This document shows positions 33,103-40,484 of a stretch of DNA of 64,000 nucleotides, one piece after another. Below the pieces are notes generated by a model. The model searched no databases, was not told the DNA's origin, and saw only the letters and a list, made by a program, of their open reading frames with translations. The position numbers and the translations under genes are program-made. Position 1 is the stretch's first letter. Each line of letters begins with the position of its first letter. The stretch is from Paenibacillus beijingensis (GTDB taxonomy: Bacteria; Bacillota; Bacilli; Paenibacillales; Paenibacillaceae), in the NCBI RefSeq assembly GCF_000961095.1, contig NZ_CP011058.1, positions 372,001 through 436,000 of the forward strand, written 5' to 3'.

Positions 33103-34101
33103 TCACTCCCTGAATGAACTTTCACTCTTTCCGCTAGTCCAACCGGCTGCCTCCCGGTTTCTGGAACGGTCCGGAAATGTCAGCCGGCTGCATCCATTGG
33201 ATTGGACCATTACCCTGCGCAGCGCATCAATATGGCTGATGGGCAGCCAATCGGAAACCACGCTATGCGGCCTGCGAACGGGGCATCCTTTGCCGGTGAC
33301 AACCTTCATTTTTGCCGCGAGAAGACTGGCGTGGGCCACGGGCGGAACCGCAATAATATCCCTTCCGAGATAATCAATCGCCCGGCGAGAAAGCGAATAA
33401 GGAAGTGCCGTAAGCGAATTGGCGATTAAATCCGGCCTTCTGAGCGAACAGTTCAGAAACGTCTGAACCTTCGCCCAGTCATCCCATGTCGAGAATTTCC
33501 CCAAGCGGCCGGAAATGTCGCTGACAACAGCATCGGCCCCTTTATCGACTGAGGTCAAAAAGCCAACGAGCCGTTTGGCCGGAACGGGGGTGCCGCCTTC
33601 CATAAAAAGCACATTGTCCGCTGTCGTCTGTTCCGCTCCAAATGCCCTTGCAGCTTCCCCGCTTATCGCAGCATCATATTGAATCACTTTCACCCGTTCC
33701 GGAAATCCGGCTGCTGCAGACCGTTCGCTTGCTGAGGAGCCATGAAGCACGACGATAATTTCCTGCAGCGGCAGCCGAAGCAGCTCATTAACGACAGCTC
33801 CCAGTGACCCGTTAGACCCGGTATCACTACTGCTAACCACAGCAGCCGCATTTTTGCGCAGACGAACGCTGAGAGGTTTCAAGATCACCCCGGAATCCTG
33901 TAAGATGCGCCTGCGATTTAACGGCAGAGCATTTTGAGTCCGGCCAGCTCGACTTGAACGCCTTAACCGGCTTGCCCCACCTGACCGACCTGACCGACCT
34001 GAACGCCCTAACCCGCTTGACCGACTTGCTCTTTTTATGCTCCTAAAGGAGGAGTTATCAAATCGGATGTGAAATTTACGCTTTCGACGTTTTTGGATCA
34101 C
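33103..34101 (-). CDS. GT2-like paralogue lacking the DxD motif
   Basis: A 332-residue protein. Its first 90 residues are arginine/serine-rich, including RSGRSGRSGG from a 9-base DNA repeat. The rest aligns with the next upstream GT2: IIVVLHGSSASERSAAAG for IIVVANGSTDGSVQIA, DNVLFMEGGTPVPAKRL for the neighbour's FIDGDMVIPAGKL, and SLTALPYSLSRRAIDYLG for SLTAVPHALSRQAIQVLG. The metal-binding DGD is replaced by EGG, so it may be catalytically dead, acting as a partner or scaffold. The GTG at 34101 uses AGGTGA inside the preceding gene's end. Confidence 0.72.
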   Translation of the reverse strand: MIQKRRKRKFHIRFDNSSFRSIKRASRSSGLGRSGRSGRSGGASRLRRSSRAGRTQNALPLNRRRILQDSGVILKPLSVRLRKNAAAVVSSSDTGSNGSLGAVVNELLRLPLQEIIVVLHGSSASERSAAAGFPERVKVIQYDAAISGEAARAFGAEQTTADNVLFMEGGTPVPAKRLVGFLTSVDKGADAVVSDISGRLGKFSTWDDWAKVQTFLNCSLRRPDLIANSLTALPYSLSRRAIDYLGRDIIAVPPVAHASLLAAKMKVVTGKGCPVRRPHSVVSDWLPISHIDALRRVMVQSNGCSRLTFPDRSRNREAAGWTSGKSESSFRE

Positions 34102-34114
34102 TCAGACTCACCTG

Positions 34115-35065
34115 TCATATTCCGGACTTCCAGCCGGTCATCATATTCAGCGCTTCCAAAACTGGCGCCCAATGGATTGCTCGCTCCCCAACTCCTGATT
34201 TTTCCGCTGGCTGAGCTCTTTCAAACTGCTCGTCATCAGGCCATTGGGCTTTTCCGTCATCATGCTCAATCATCCACCCTATCGCCTCCAGATGATCGCC
34301 GATAATAAGATGTTCGAGCGGTGTAACCCGCTCTCTGCGGCGGCGCAGCGGATTAATTTTTCCGACGTTGACCTTATTGACAGTTGCGACTTTAAGACCG
34401 AGACGCACCGCCTTCGCATGTGCAAGCGGAGGAACGGACAATACAGCGGAGCCCAACACCTGAATAGCCTGCCTGCTGAGCGCGTGAGGTACGGCCGTTA
34501 GCGATGTGCCTTCTAGATCGTGACGGCCCAACAACTCATTAAGTGCATGCTTGGCAAGAACGACGTTGTGAACCTTTTTTTTGCCGGTAGGGCCCGAATA
34601 ATTGTTAAGCGCGACATCCGCATCTCTCTCCATGATCGCCTTCACAAAAGGTCGGAGCTTCCCGGCCGGAATAACCATATCCCCGTCGATAAACAGCAGC
34701 ACTTCTCCGCGCGCAGCCTTCGCCCCTACACTTCGTCCGACATCGTGTCCCAATGGATAAGGGTATTCAATCAACCGTACTCTTTTTTGTCTCGCGATCT
34801 GAACAGATCCATCCGTAGATCCGTTTGCGACGACAATAATTTCGTAGCGGGGATGAATTTGCTCTGCTTGCCGCAAAACACGGGCGAGCGTCTTCCGTTC
34901 ATTCATAACCGGAATAATAACCGAAACCAGAGGCGGCTGGCCCGTTTCAGGCTCAAATGTATGTTCGGTATATTCCGTTTGGCTCCGGGCGGTCCGGCGT
35001 TGGCTGCTTCCCCGCTGCATTTGAGCATCTGCGCGTTTGAATTTGCGTTTGCGTGCGTGCTTCAT
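34115..35065 (-). CDS. GT2-family glycosyltransferase
   Basis: A 316-residue GT-A glycosyltransferase with a short basic tail (MKHARKRKFKRA) ahead of PPLVSVIIPVMNERKTLARV, VVANGSTDGSVQIA and FIDGDMVIPAGKLRPF, which holds the intact DGD metal site. Its C-terminal third is variable and may bind the acceptor. GAGGTGA five bases before ATG 35065 decides the start; the frame is open to 35224 but without an RBS and across a sigma-K-like promoter. It is the first gene of the leftward cluster and is followed by its degenerate paralogue. Confidence 0.85.
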   Translation of the reverse strand: MKHARKRKFKRADAQMQRGSSQRRTARSQTEYTEHTFEPETGQPPLVSVIIPVMNERKTLARVLRQAEQIHPRYEIIVVANGSTDGSVQIARQKRVRLIEYPYPLGHDVGRSVGAKAARGEVLLFIDGDMVIPAGKLRPFVKAIMERDADVALNNYSGPTGKKKVHNVVLAKHALNELLGRHDLEGTSLTAVPHALSRQAIQVLGSAVLSVPPLAHAKAVRLGLKVATVNKVNVGKINPLRRRRERVTPLEHLIIGDHLEAIGWMIEHDDGKAQWPDDEQFERAQPAEKSGVGERAIHWAPVLEALNMMTGWKSGI

Positions 35066-35089
35066 CGGGTTCACCTCACGTATTCTCTT

Positions 35090-35116
35090 TATCCTATGTC
35101 GGAATAAAAGTGCGGT
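35090..35116 (-). promoter_or_regulatory. Candidate sigma-K promoter of the spore-surface cluster
   Basis: On the minus strand AC (35115-35116), a 16-base spacer and CATAGGATA (35090-35098) match the sigma-K consensus AC / CATANNNTA. It sits 25 bases before the first glycosyltransferase start. The expected transcript start leaves about 18 bases of leader including the RBS. Confidence 0.5.
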
Positions 35117-35257
35117 AACGGCATTTGTACAGGTTAGCCATTTGCCGGGTCTGTCGTAGGCCGGTTGTCGCAAGTACGAGACGGAATCGGCCGCTTGAAC
35201 AATTCCGCACATTGCATTGCTCATCTCACTAGTTGTCTCTATTTTGCTTACTTTTCT

Positions 35258-35735
35258 TCACTCTCCCATTAACTCAGGAAAATTTATCTTGCTTCCTCTC
35301 GTAATTAATGGAGCAATTTCCATACCTCGCCCTTAAAAATCACCTTATTTCGCTGAACCTTCTTCTTTTGAAAAATGATGCTTCCCTTTATCTATGGAAA
35401 AATCATCATATCTGCGCTCTTCCTCTACCTACATGGAAATCATAACCACCCTCTCTCTCCCTCTGACCTGTAGAAAATCATCATTATCCCCACTTTCCTT
35501 CTAACCGTATGGAAAATCGCCTTTTCTTCACACTCGACTCGCTCTCTGACCCTATGGAAAAATCGCCTTTTCTTCACACGTACGTTCTCTTAACCCTGTG
35601 GAAAAATCGCCTTTTCTTCACACGTACGCTCACTTAACCCTACGGCAAAATCACCTTTTCTTCACACGTACGCTCTCTTAACCCTATGGATAATCACCTT
35701 TTGTGCACTCTCCCCCTAACTCAGGGAAATGAACT
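35258..35735. repeat. Degenerate 44-bp tandem repeat array bounded by IS-end-like motifs
   Basis: At least eight head-to-tail units begin near 35393, 35432, 35469, 35508, 35553, 35597, 35641 and 35685. The last five are spaced 44-45 bases. Each reads TATGGAAAAATCGCC, a CTTTTCTTCACACG block and a CTCTTAACCC block, with increasing decay leftward. Both ends (35258-35288 and 35704-35734) carry a CACTCTCCC-N4-ACTCAGG motif identical in style to the inverted repeats of the adjacent IS relic. Confidence 0.8.
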
Positions 35736-35764
35736 TATGCACCAATATTTTCTTCAAAAAACAA

Positions 35765-35819
35765 TTGAAACAGGAACATATGTTTGGTATAATTGAATCA
35801 TAAGCGAGAACATACGTTC
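35765..35819 (+). promoter_or_regulatory. Sigma-A promoter with two LexA (SOS) boxes
   Basis: TTGAAA (35765-35770), a 17-base spacer and TATAAT (35788-35793) form a near-consensus promoter reading right. A LexA box GAACATATGTTT (35774-35785) fills the spacer, and a perfect one, GAACATACGTTC (35808-35819), lies just past the expected start. Both match the Gram-positive GAAC-N4-GTTC consensus. No intact gene follows. Confidence 0.8.
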
Positions 35820-35937
35820 CTTCATTGATTGTATCTTGTATTTAATCCTGACTTGGAGGTCATTGCTCTTTATTTGTGTCTGCATGTGAACATGAGCAGG
35901 ACGCGCGGAATGTGTATTAAGCTTTGCTTTATACAAA

Positions 35938-36603
35938 ATGGAAGGATCTTATCGAGGTGGAGGTGCAGATGATGGGCGGAGGAATGCTGCTATAAATGCC
36001 GTGCAGCTTGCCGCCGTGCTGGACGTCACTTATAAGAGAGCCTGGTCCATGCTGCATAAAATCCGGATGGCCATATCTGCCGCCGACGGTATAAATCCTC
36101 TTTCCGGCAATGTACAGGCAGGCCTGATTCTATACGGGCGTCAGGTAAAACAATACGATTCCGCTTCCAGTCGACCTCAGTCGGCCCAATCTGTTTCCAA
36201 ACTTCCGGTCATCATCGGCGCCAGCTACGATCGTATTGATAATCTTGTACACCTCAAGATGAAAATCGTGCCAGCAAATCATATGAATGGCCATCATTTG
36301 CTTCGTTCCGGCAAGCAACACTTTATTTCCCGATGGGGACATTCCGGTATGCTGGAACAAAATATTTGTGCCAAACGATTCATTTTTTACCGCAACCGGG
36401 CATTAATAGATATCGTCCGCACTGCTACAGCCTGGATAAATCGTACCTTCCACGGCATCGGGAGACGATACCTTCAACTTTATTTTGATGAATTCTGCTT
36501 CCGGCATCATTTCAAACATAGACCGCAGGAGGCTTTCAATCAGTTGGCTTCCTTCTGCATTTGCTTTAGTTCAAATCGCGACCTTTCACTTAAAGCCGCA
36601 TAG
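35938..36603 (+). pseudogene. Decayed ISXO2-type transposase
   Basis: The 221-codon frame keeps recognisable IS1595-family pieces: VQLAAVLDVTYKRAWSMLHK (the helix-turn-helix and tryptophan region) and WINRTFHGIGRRYLQLYFDE followed by FCFRHHFKHRPQEAFNQL at the C-terminus. The zinc-ribbon N-terminus is missing. Where an active enzyme has a VEVDE-like catalytic motif, this frame reads VQAGLILYG. It is therefore unlikely to be active. The frame starts within codons that have no clear RBS. Confidence 0.75.
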
Positions 36604-36728
36604 AATATTGCACGGTGTCATGCCGGGCAATTGTGATTTTTTGTTTGTTTCCTGAGCTGAAGGGAGAGTGCCCCAAAGGTTGTAAACAGAGGGATATCGA
36701 TCTCCCAATGCATTCAATCTTACACAGC
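36604..36728. other. Right flank of the IS relic
   Basis: Contains the right terminal repeat of the IS relic (about 36642-36676) and a short spacer. No gene. Confidence 0.5.
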
Positions 36729-36754
36729 AAAAAAAACTTGCCTGAACCAGGCAA
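36729..36754 (-). terminator. Intrinsic terminator
   Basis: AACTTGCCTG / CAGGCAAGTT arms with a three-base loop are followed on the minus strand by T8. It serves the leftward WIAFG-type protein gene. Confidence 0.9.
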
Positions 36755-36823
36755 GTTTCCATGATGATCAAGTTCATCAGAATCATTTCTCTTGAGTGCC
36801 GGCCAAACGGAACTCCTAATCCG

Positions 36824-37558
36824 TCAGCTTCCGAATGCAATCCAGTTCAGACAGCCTGCCGATCCGGCCGATGGTTGAGTGCGGATAATCGACAAAGTCG
36901 CCGCTTCCGCCGTCTTCGTTTGCAGGACCGTAAAGCAAAACGGGAGATTGACGGAGGCGACAAATGAGTAATCCGTATTTGAAAACGGCTCCTTAAAAGA
37001 TACGGTTACATGAATATGATTCGTGTTCTTAAAAGAAAAGAGCTGCTGGCCGTACTGCTGAAGTGCAGGATTCGCAGCACTCGCTGCCCGACTCAAGCCG
37101 GCTTCCGTATCCACAGTTGCTTCCCGACCAACGCCGGGGTCCGTACCCGTTGTTATAGCGGCTGCTCCGCGCGTATAACCGGATGGATCGACAGTTGACG
37201 GTTGGACGGTATGCGGACTTGAAACTGCTGTCGAAACCCCGGAAACATGGACAACCGGAGCCGTAAGAGGGACTCCGGGTTGAACCGCAACCGAATTAAT
37301 GGCTACCTTTTTCCTCTCTTCAGCAGATGCAATCTTCATACTGCCTTGTTCTTTGACGGATTCTGTGGAAGCTTTTATAGGAAATTCTGAAGAAACTTTT
37401 ATAGGAACTTCTGAGGAAGCCTCCAAGAGAATGTCTGTGGACAAGTTCGTCTTACGATGATTGTCCAGCCATTTCAACTCCGATATATTGGGATTATCGA
37501 CATAAAACAACGGCTTTGCAGGTTTGCGTCTCTTCGGACGGCTCGGTTTTCTTTTCAT
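36824..37558 (-). CDS. Putative spore-surface protein with basic tail and WIAFG C-terminus
   Basis: A 244-residue protein. The N-terminus (MKRKPSRPKRRKPAK) resembles the basic tails of the neighbouring glycosyltransferases. The middle is low-complexity and rich in serine, valine, alanine and threonine. The C-terminal 65 residues form a predicted beta domain (THIHVTVSFKEPF-like start, then FVASVNLPFCFTVLQ and a closing CLNWIAFGS). A terminal tryptophan-isoleucine-alanine-hydrophobic-glycine is typical of trimeric or lectin-like surface domains. AAGGAG six bases before ATG 37558 supports the start. It could be a glycosylated exosporium or crust protein; this is inference. Confidence 0.65.
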   Translation of the reverse strand: MKRKPSRPKRRKPAKPLFYVDNPNISELKWLDNHRKTNLSTDILLEASSEVPIKVSSEFPIKASTESVKEQGSMKIASAEERKKVAINSVAVQPGVPLTAPVVHVSGVSTAVSSPHTVQPSTVDPSGYTRGAAAITTGTDPGVGREATVDTEAGLSRAASAANPALQQYGQQLFSFKNTNHIHVTVSFKEPFSNTDYSFVASVNLPFCFTVLQTKTAEAATLSIIRTQPSAGSAGCLNWIAFGS

Positions 37559-37620
37559 ACACATCTCCTTCTCCCGACTCTTAGTTCTTATCACTATATG
37601 CTGTCTTCTCGGGAGGGATA

Positions 37621-38475
37621 CTAAAGAGTGCGATGCGCTGCATGCCACAACGAACCGATACCTGCGCCAAGCGGCACTGCAGACGAAATAGCTTGGTGTG
37701 TAAATCGTTTCGCTGAACCGACCGCTTCCTCCATCTGCATGCCGAGCGCCAAAAAAGCGGTAATCGCCGAAGCCGTCGTACACCCCGTGCCATGGGTATG
37801 CACAGTTGCAATCCGGGGAGCGCTGAACAGCAGGTGACGGCTCGGGTCTTCTTGGCTGACAAGAACATCGATCGCCGTTTCATTCGCAGCCTGATCGTCT
37901 AAATGTCCGCCCTTCAGCAGTACATGCCGCGGACCGTATTGCAGCAGGCTACGAGCCGCTTCCGTCATCGCGCTTACGGAACGAATATCGGATTCCTGCC
38001 AGCCGAGCAGCAGGCACGCTTCCGGTATATTAGGCGTTACAAGCTCCGCCAGCGGCAGCAGTTCCGTACACATTGCAGAAACCGCGTCGCCCTCAAGAAG
38101 CGCAGAACCATGCTTCGATAGCGTCACCGGGTCGACAACGATGTGAGAGGACCGGTATTTGCGGAGAAGCCGTGCCGTCAACTTCACAATTTCAACCGAA
38201 CAAAGCATTCCTGTTTTGACCGCATCGGTGCCGATATCGCTCAGCACAGCTTCGATCTGCGCTTCAACGCTCGATACGGGAGCCGGCCAGATGCCATGAA
38301 CGCCAACGCTGTTCTGCGCGGTCAACCCCGTAATCGCGCTTGTGCCGAATACACCCAGCTCTTGAAACGTTTTGAGGTCGGCTTGAATGCCGGCTCCGCC
38401 TCCGGAATCGGAGCCCGCTATCGTAAGCGCTATAGGAACGCGTCCGGCGCGGGGGATCACAGCTGCTGCGCTCAT
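37621..38475 (-). CDS. thiD: Hydroxymethylpyrimidine/phosphomethylpyrimidine kinase
   Basis: A 284-residue ribokinase-fold enzyme that phosphorylates HMP and HMP-phosphate to HMP-pyrophosphate for thiamine synthesis. The signatures are ALTIAGSDSGGGAGIQADLKTF at the N-terminus, DAVKTGML, VVDPVTLSKHG, LVTPNIPEA, VLLKGGH and the anion-hole HTHGTGCTTASAI. Its ATG overlaps the thiO stop (ATGA), so it is the last, translationally coupled gene of the TPP-riboswitch operon. Confidence 0.95.
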   Translation of the reverse strand: MSAAAVIPRAGRVPIALTIAGSDSGGGAGIQADLKTFQELGVFGTSAITGLTAQNSVGVHGIWPAPVSSVEAQIEAVLSDIGTDAVKTGMLCSVEIVKLTARLLRKYRSSHIVVDPVTLSKHGSALLEGDAVSAMCTELLPLAELVTPNIPEACLLLGWQESDIRSVSAMTEAARSLLQYGPRHVLLKGGHLDDQAANETAIDVLVSQEDPSRHLLFSAPRIATVHTHGTGCTTASAITAFLALGMQMEEAVGSAKRFTHQAISSAVPLGAGIGSLWHAAHRTL

Positions 38476-39617
38476 GCTTGCCGCCTAAATGCGGAGGCGA
38501 ACCGTTCCGGCGCAAAAGCAACCAATTGCTCATTCACTGCACCGTCCAATAATCTGCCGACATGGTAAGCTGTTATCGGACTAAGCAATATACCGTTGCG
38601 GTAATGACCCGCCGCCATAATGATATTCGGATGTCCGTTCACACGACCGAGCAGCGGCCAGCCGTCCCGGGTTGCGGGCCGTAAGCCTGCCCAGCTGTGA
38701 ACAGGATTCTCCCCAGCCAAAAACGGCATCATTCTCGATGTCCATCGGCATAACCGCTGAATACCGTGTTCGGTTACCGTTGAATCGAAGCCGGCTACAT
38801 CCTCCGATGCTCCGCATACTAGAGTACCGTTATTTTTTCCGACCCAATAGGCTTGACTTGTGAACACCATATGGCGAACAAATCCGGCCGGTACTTCGTA
38901 AGCGCAAATTTGGCCCCGGATCGGATGGACCGTAACAGGGATATTAAACCAGTTCTCGAATATACCCGACCACGCGCCTGTACACAGCACAATCCGGTCC
39001 GCTTGAAACGAACCGGCGCGTGAAGTGCCGACCGTAATTTCAGATGACACCGAATGAAAATCTTTGACGATGAACTCGGTCAACTCTCCGGCATGTTCAA
39101 TCAGCGTGACGCCGGCATTACGGCAAGCCTTTTCCAATGCAGCAACAAGCAGCGGAGCATTAATATGACTTTCCTCGGGGATGTAAACGCCCGCAATGGC
39201 TTCTCTTGATAACAACGGCTCGAGTTCCCGGAGCTGGCGGCCTTCAACCAATTCCGCCCGTTCCGTGAACGGCGATTGCCACGTCAATCTTGTTTGCAGC
39301 GGCAGCAAATCGGCTTCATGGAAGACGGCGTTGATGCTTCCCGTGCGAAGCCACTCCGCTTTCATTCCGGACAAGCCTTCAACTTTTTCCAGCCATTTCG
39401 GATATAATCTTAAACTGTCAAGGCACAATCGGAAGAAAGGATCGGGCTGCTCAGTATTTTCAGAGAAGGGAGCGAGCATTCCCGCTGCCGCTCCGGATGC
39501 CTGCCCCCCAAATGCTTGAGACTCGATGACCGTTACCGCACGTCCGTCCCGAACCGCCTCCAGCGCACAGGAAAGGCCGATGATGCCTCCGCCGAGTACG
39601 ATTACATGCTCCTTCAC
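38472..39617 (-). CDS. thiO: Glycine oxidase ThiO
   Basis: A 381-residue FAD-dependent amine oxidase that makes the iminoglycine needed for thiazole formation. The dinucleotide motif HVIVLGGGIIGLSCALEAVRDG and FGGQASGAAAGML are at the N-terminus, and HSWAGLRPATRDGWPLLGR plus AAGHYRNGILLSPITA near the C-terminus are diagnostic of ThiO. GGGAG ten bases before GTG 39617 is preferred to ATG 39653. It lies between thiG and thiD in the same operon; its presence implies an aerobic ThiO route rather than ThiH. Confidence 0.92.
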   Translation of the reverse strand: MKEHVIVLGGGIIGLSCALEAVRDGRAVTVIESQAFGGQASGAAAGMLAPFSENTEQPDPFFRLCLDSLRLYPKWLEKVEGLSGMKAEWLRTGSINAVFHEADLLPLQTRLTWQSPFTERAELVEGRQLRELEPLLSREAIAGVYIPEESHINAPLLVAALEKACRNAGVTLIEHAGELTEFIVKDFHSVSSEITVGTSRAGSFQADRIVLCTGAWSGIFENWFNIPVTVHPIRGQICAYEVPAGFVRHMVFTSQAYWVGKNNGTLVCGASEDVAGFDSTVTEHGIQRLCRWTSRMMPFLAGENPVHSWAGLRPATRDGWPLLGRVNGHPNIIMAAGHYRNGILLSPITAYHVGRLLDGAVNEQLVAFAPERFASAFRRQA

Positions 39618-39670
39618 GATAAAACGGCTCCCTTCAAATGGTAGTTGACGCACATTTATTGTTGATCAAG

Positions 39671-40480
39671 CTAAGTCGCGCTCGGAGACGCCGCTGCAAA
39701 AAGAGAGCCTTCCGGCGTGCTGCTTGCCGAAGCATACTGCTTCTTCGGAATGCGTCCCGCCTGACGGGAAAGTCTGCCCGCCTCGATTGCAAGCTTCATG
39801 GCATGAGCCATCATAACGGGGTCAAGCGCTTTGGCGACCGGCGTATTGACCAATATTCCGGCTGCGCCCAGCTCCATTGCCTGAGCCACATCCTGTGCGC
39901 TGCCAAGGCCGGCATCTACAATAATAGGCACATTGGATTGTTCCGTAATCAATCCCAGATTGTATGGATTCAATATGCCGAGGCCTGTTCCAATCGGCGC
40001 TCCGCCGGGCATAACAGCAGCTGCTCCCGCTTCTTCCAGACGTCTGCATAGAATAGGGTCGTCGGACGTGTACGGAAGAACGGTAAACCCGTCCTGCACC
40101 AGCCTTTCGGTCGCTCTTAAAGTCTCAATCGGATCCGGAAGCAGTGTCTTACTGTCGGCGCTAATTTCCACTTTAATCCATTTCCCCAAACCTGCCGCAC
40201 GCGACAGCTTCGCAATTCGTACCGCTTCGTCCGCATTACCCGCACCGGAAGTGTTGGGGAGATAAATGAGCTTTTTCCCTGATAAATGCTGTAATACGGA
40301 ATCGTCTCCGATTTCGTCCAGGTTAATTCGCCGAACGGCAAAGGTAACGACGTCGGCGCCAGAAACGTCCAGCGCTTCTTTAAGTACGGCCGGGCTTGGA
40401 AATCTGCCCGTTCCTAGAAACATTCGGGAAGAAAGCCGTTCCCCGCCAATAACTAACAGATCTTGATCTTCGACTCCCAT
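39671..40480 (-). CDS. thiG: Thiazole synthase
   Basis: A 269-residue TIM-barrel thiazole synthase that joins deoxyxylulose phosphate, the ThiS thiocarboxylate sulfur and iminoglycine. Motifs: SSRMFLGTGRFPSPAVL, SGADVVTFAVRRINLD, LPNTSGAGNADEAVRIA, VLPYTSDDPILCRRLEEAGA and PIIVDAGLGSAQDVAQAMELGA. The active-site lysine is expected in the WIKVEI segment. ATG 40480 begins four bases after the thiE/S stop, with GGGGGT as RBS. The C-terminus extends with a Ser/Ala-rich tail not needed for the fold. Confidence 0.95.
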   Translation of the reverse strand: MGVEDQDLLVIGGERLSSRMFLGTGRFPSPAVLKEALDVSGADVVTFAVRRINLDEIGDDSVLQHLSGKKLIYLPNTSGAGNADEAVRIAKLSRAAGLGKWIKVEISADSKTLLPDPIETLRATERLVQDGFTVLPYTSDDPILCRRLEEAGAAAVMPGGAPIGTGLGILNPYNLGLITEQSNVPIIVDAGLGSAQDVAQAMELGAAGILVNTPVAKALDPVMMAHAMKLAIEAGRLSRQAGRIPKKQYASASSTPEGSLFAAASPSAT

Positions 40481-40484
40481 ATCG

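Larger units (their letters stand above)
35704..36676 (+). mobile_element. Relic of an IS1595-like (ISXO2-domain) insertion sequence
   Basis: A left end CACTCTCCCCCTAACTCAGG (35706-35725) and the inverted right end (minus strand CACTCTCCCTTCAGCTCAGG, 36651-36670) bracket about 970 bases. Inside are a strong LexA-box promoter and a decayed transposase with an ISXO2-type C-terminus. No intact target-site duplication was identified. Confidence 0.65.

Noticed and set aside
35385..35735. Regular repeats that could be read as a CRISPR array
   Set aside because: Units are contiguous and degenerate with no unique spacers between identical repeats, and no cas genes are nearby. A tandem array related to IS ends fits better.
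35754..35936. 60-codon minus-strand frame across the LexA-box promoter
   Set aside because: It lacks an RBS and overlaps an evident regulatory region.
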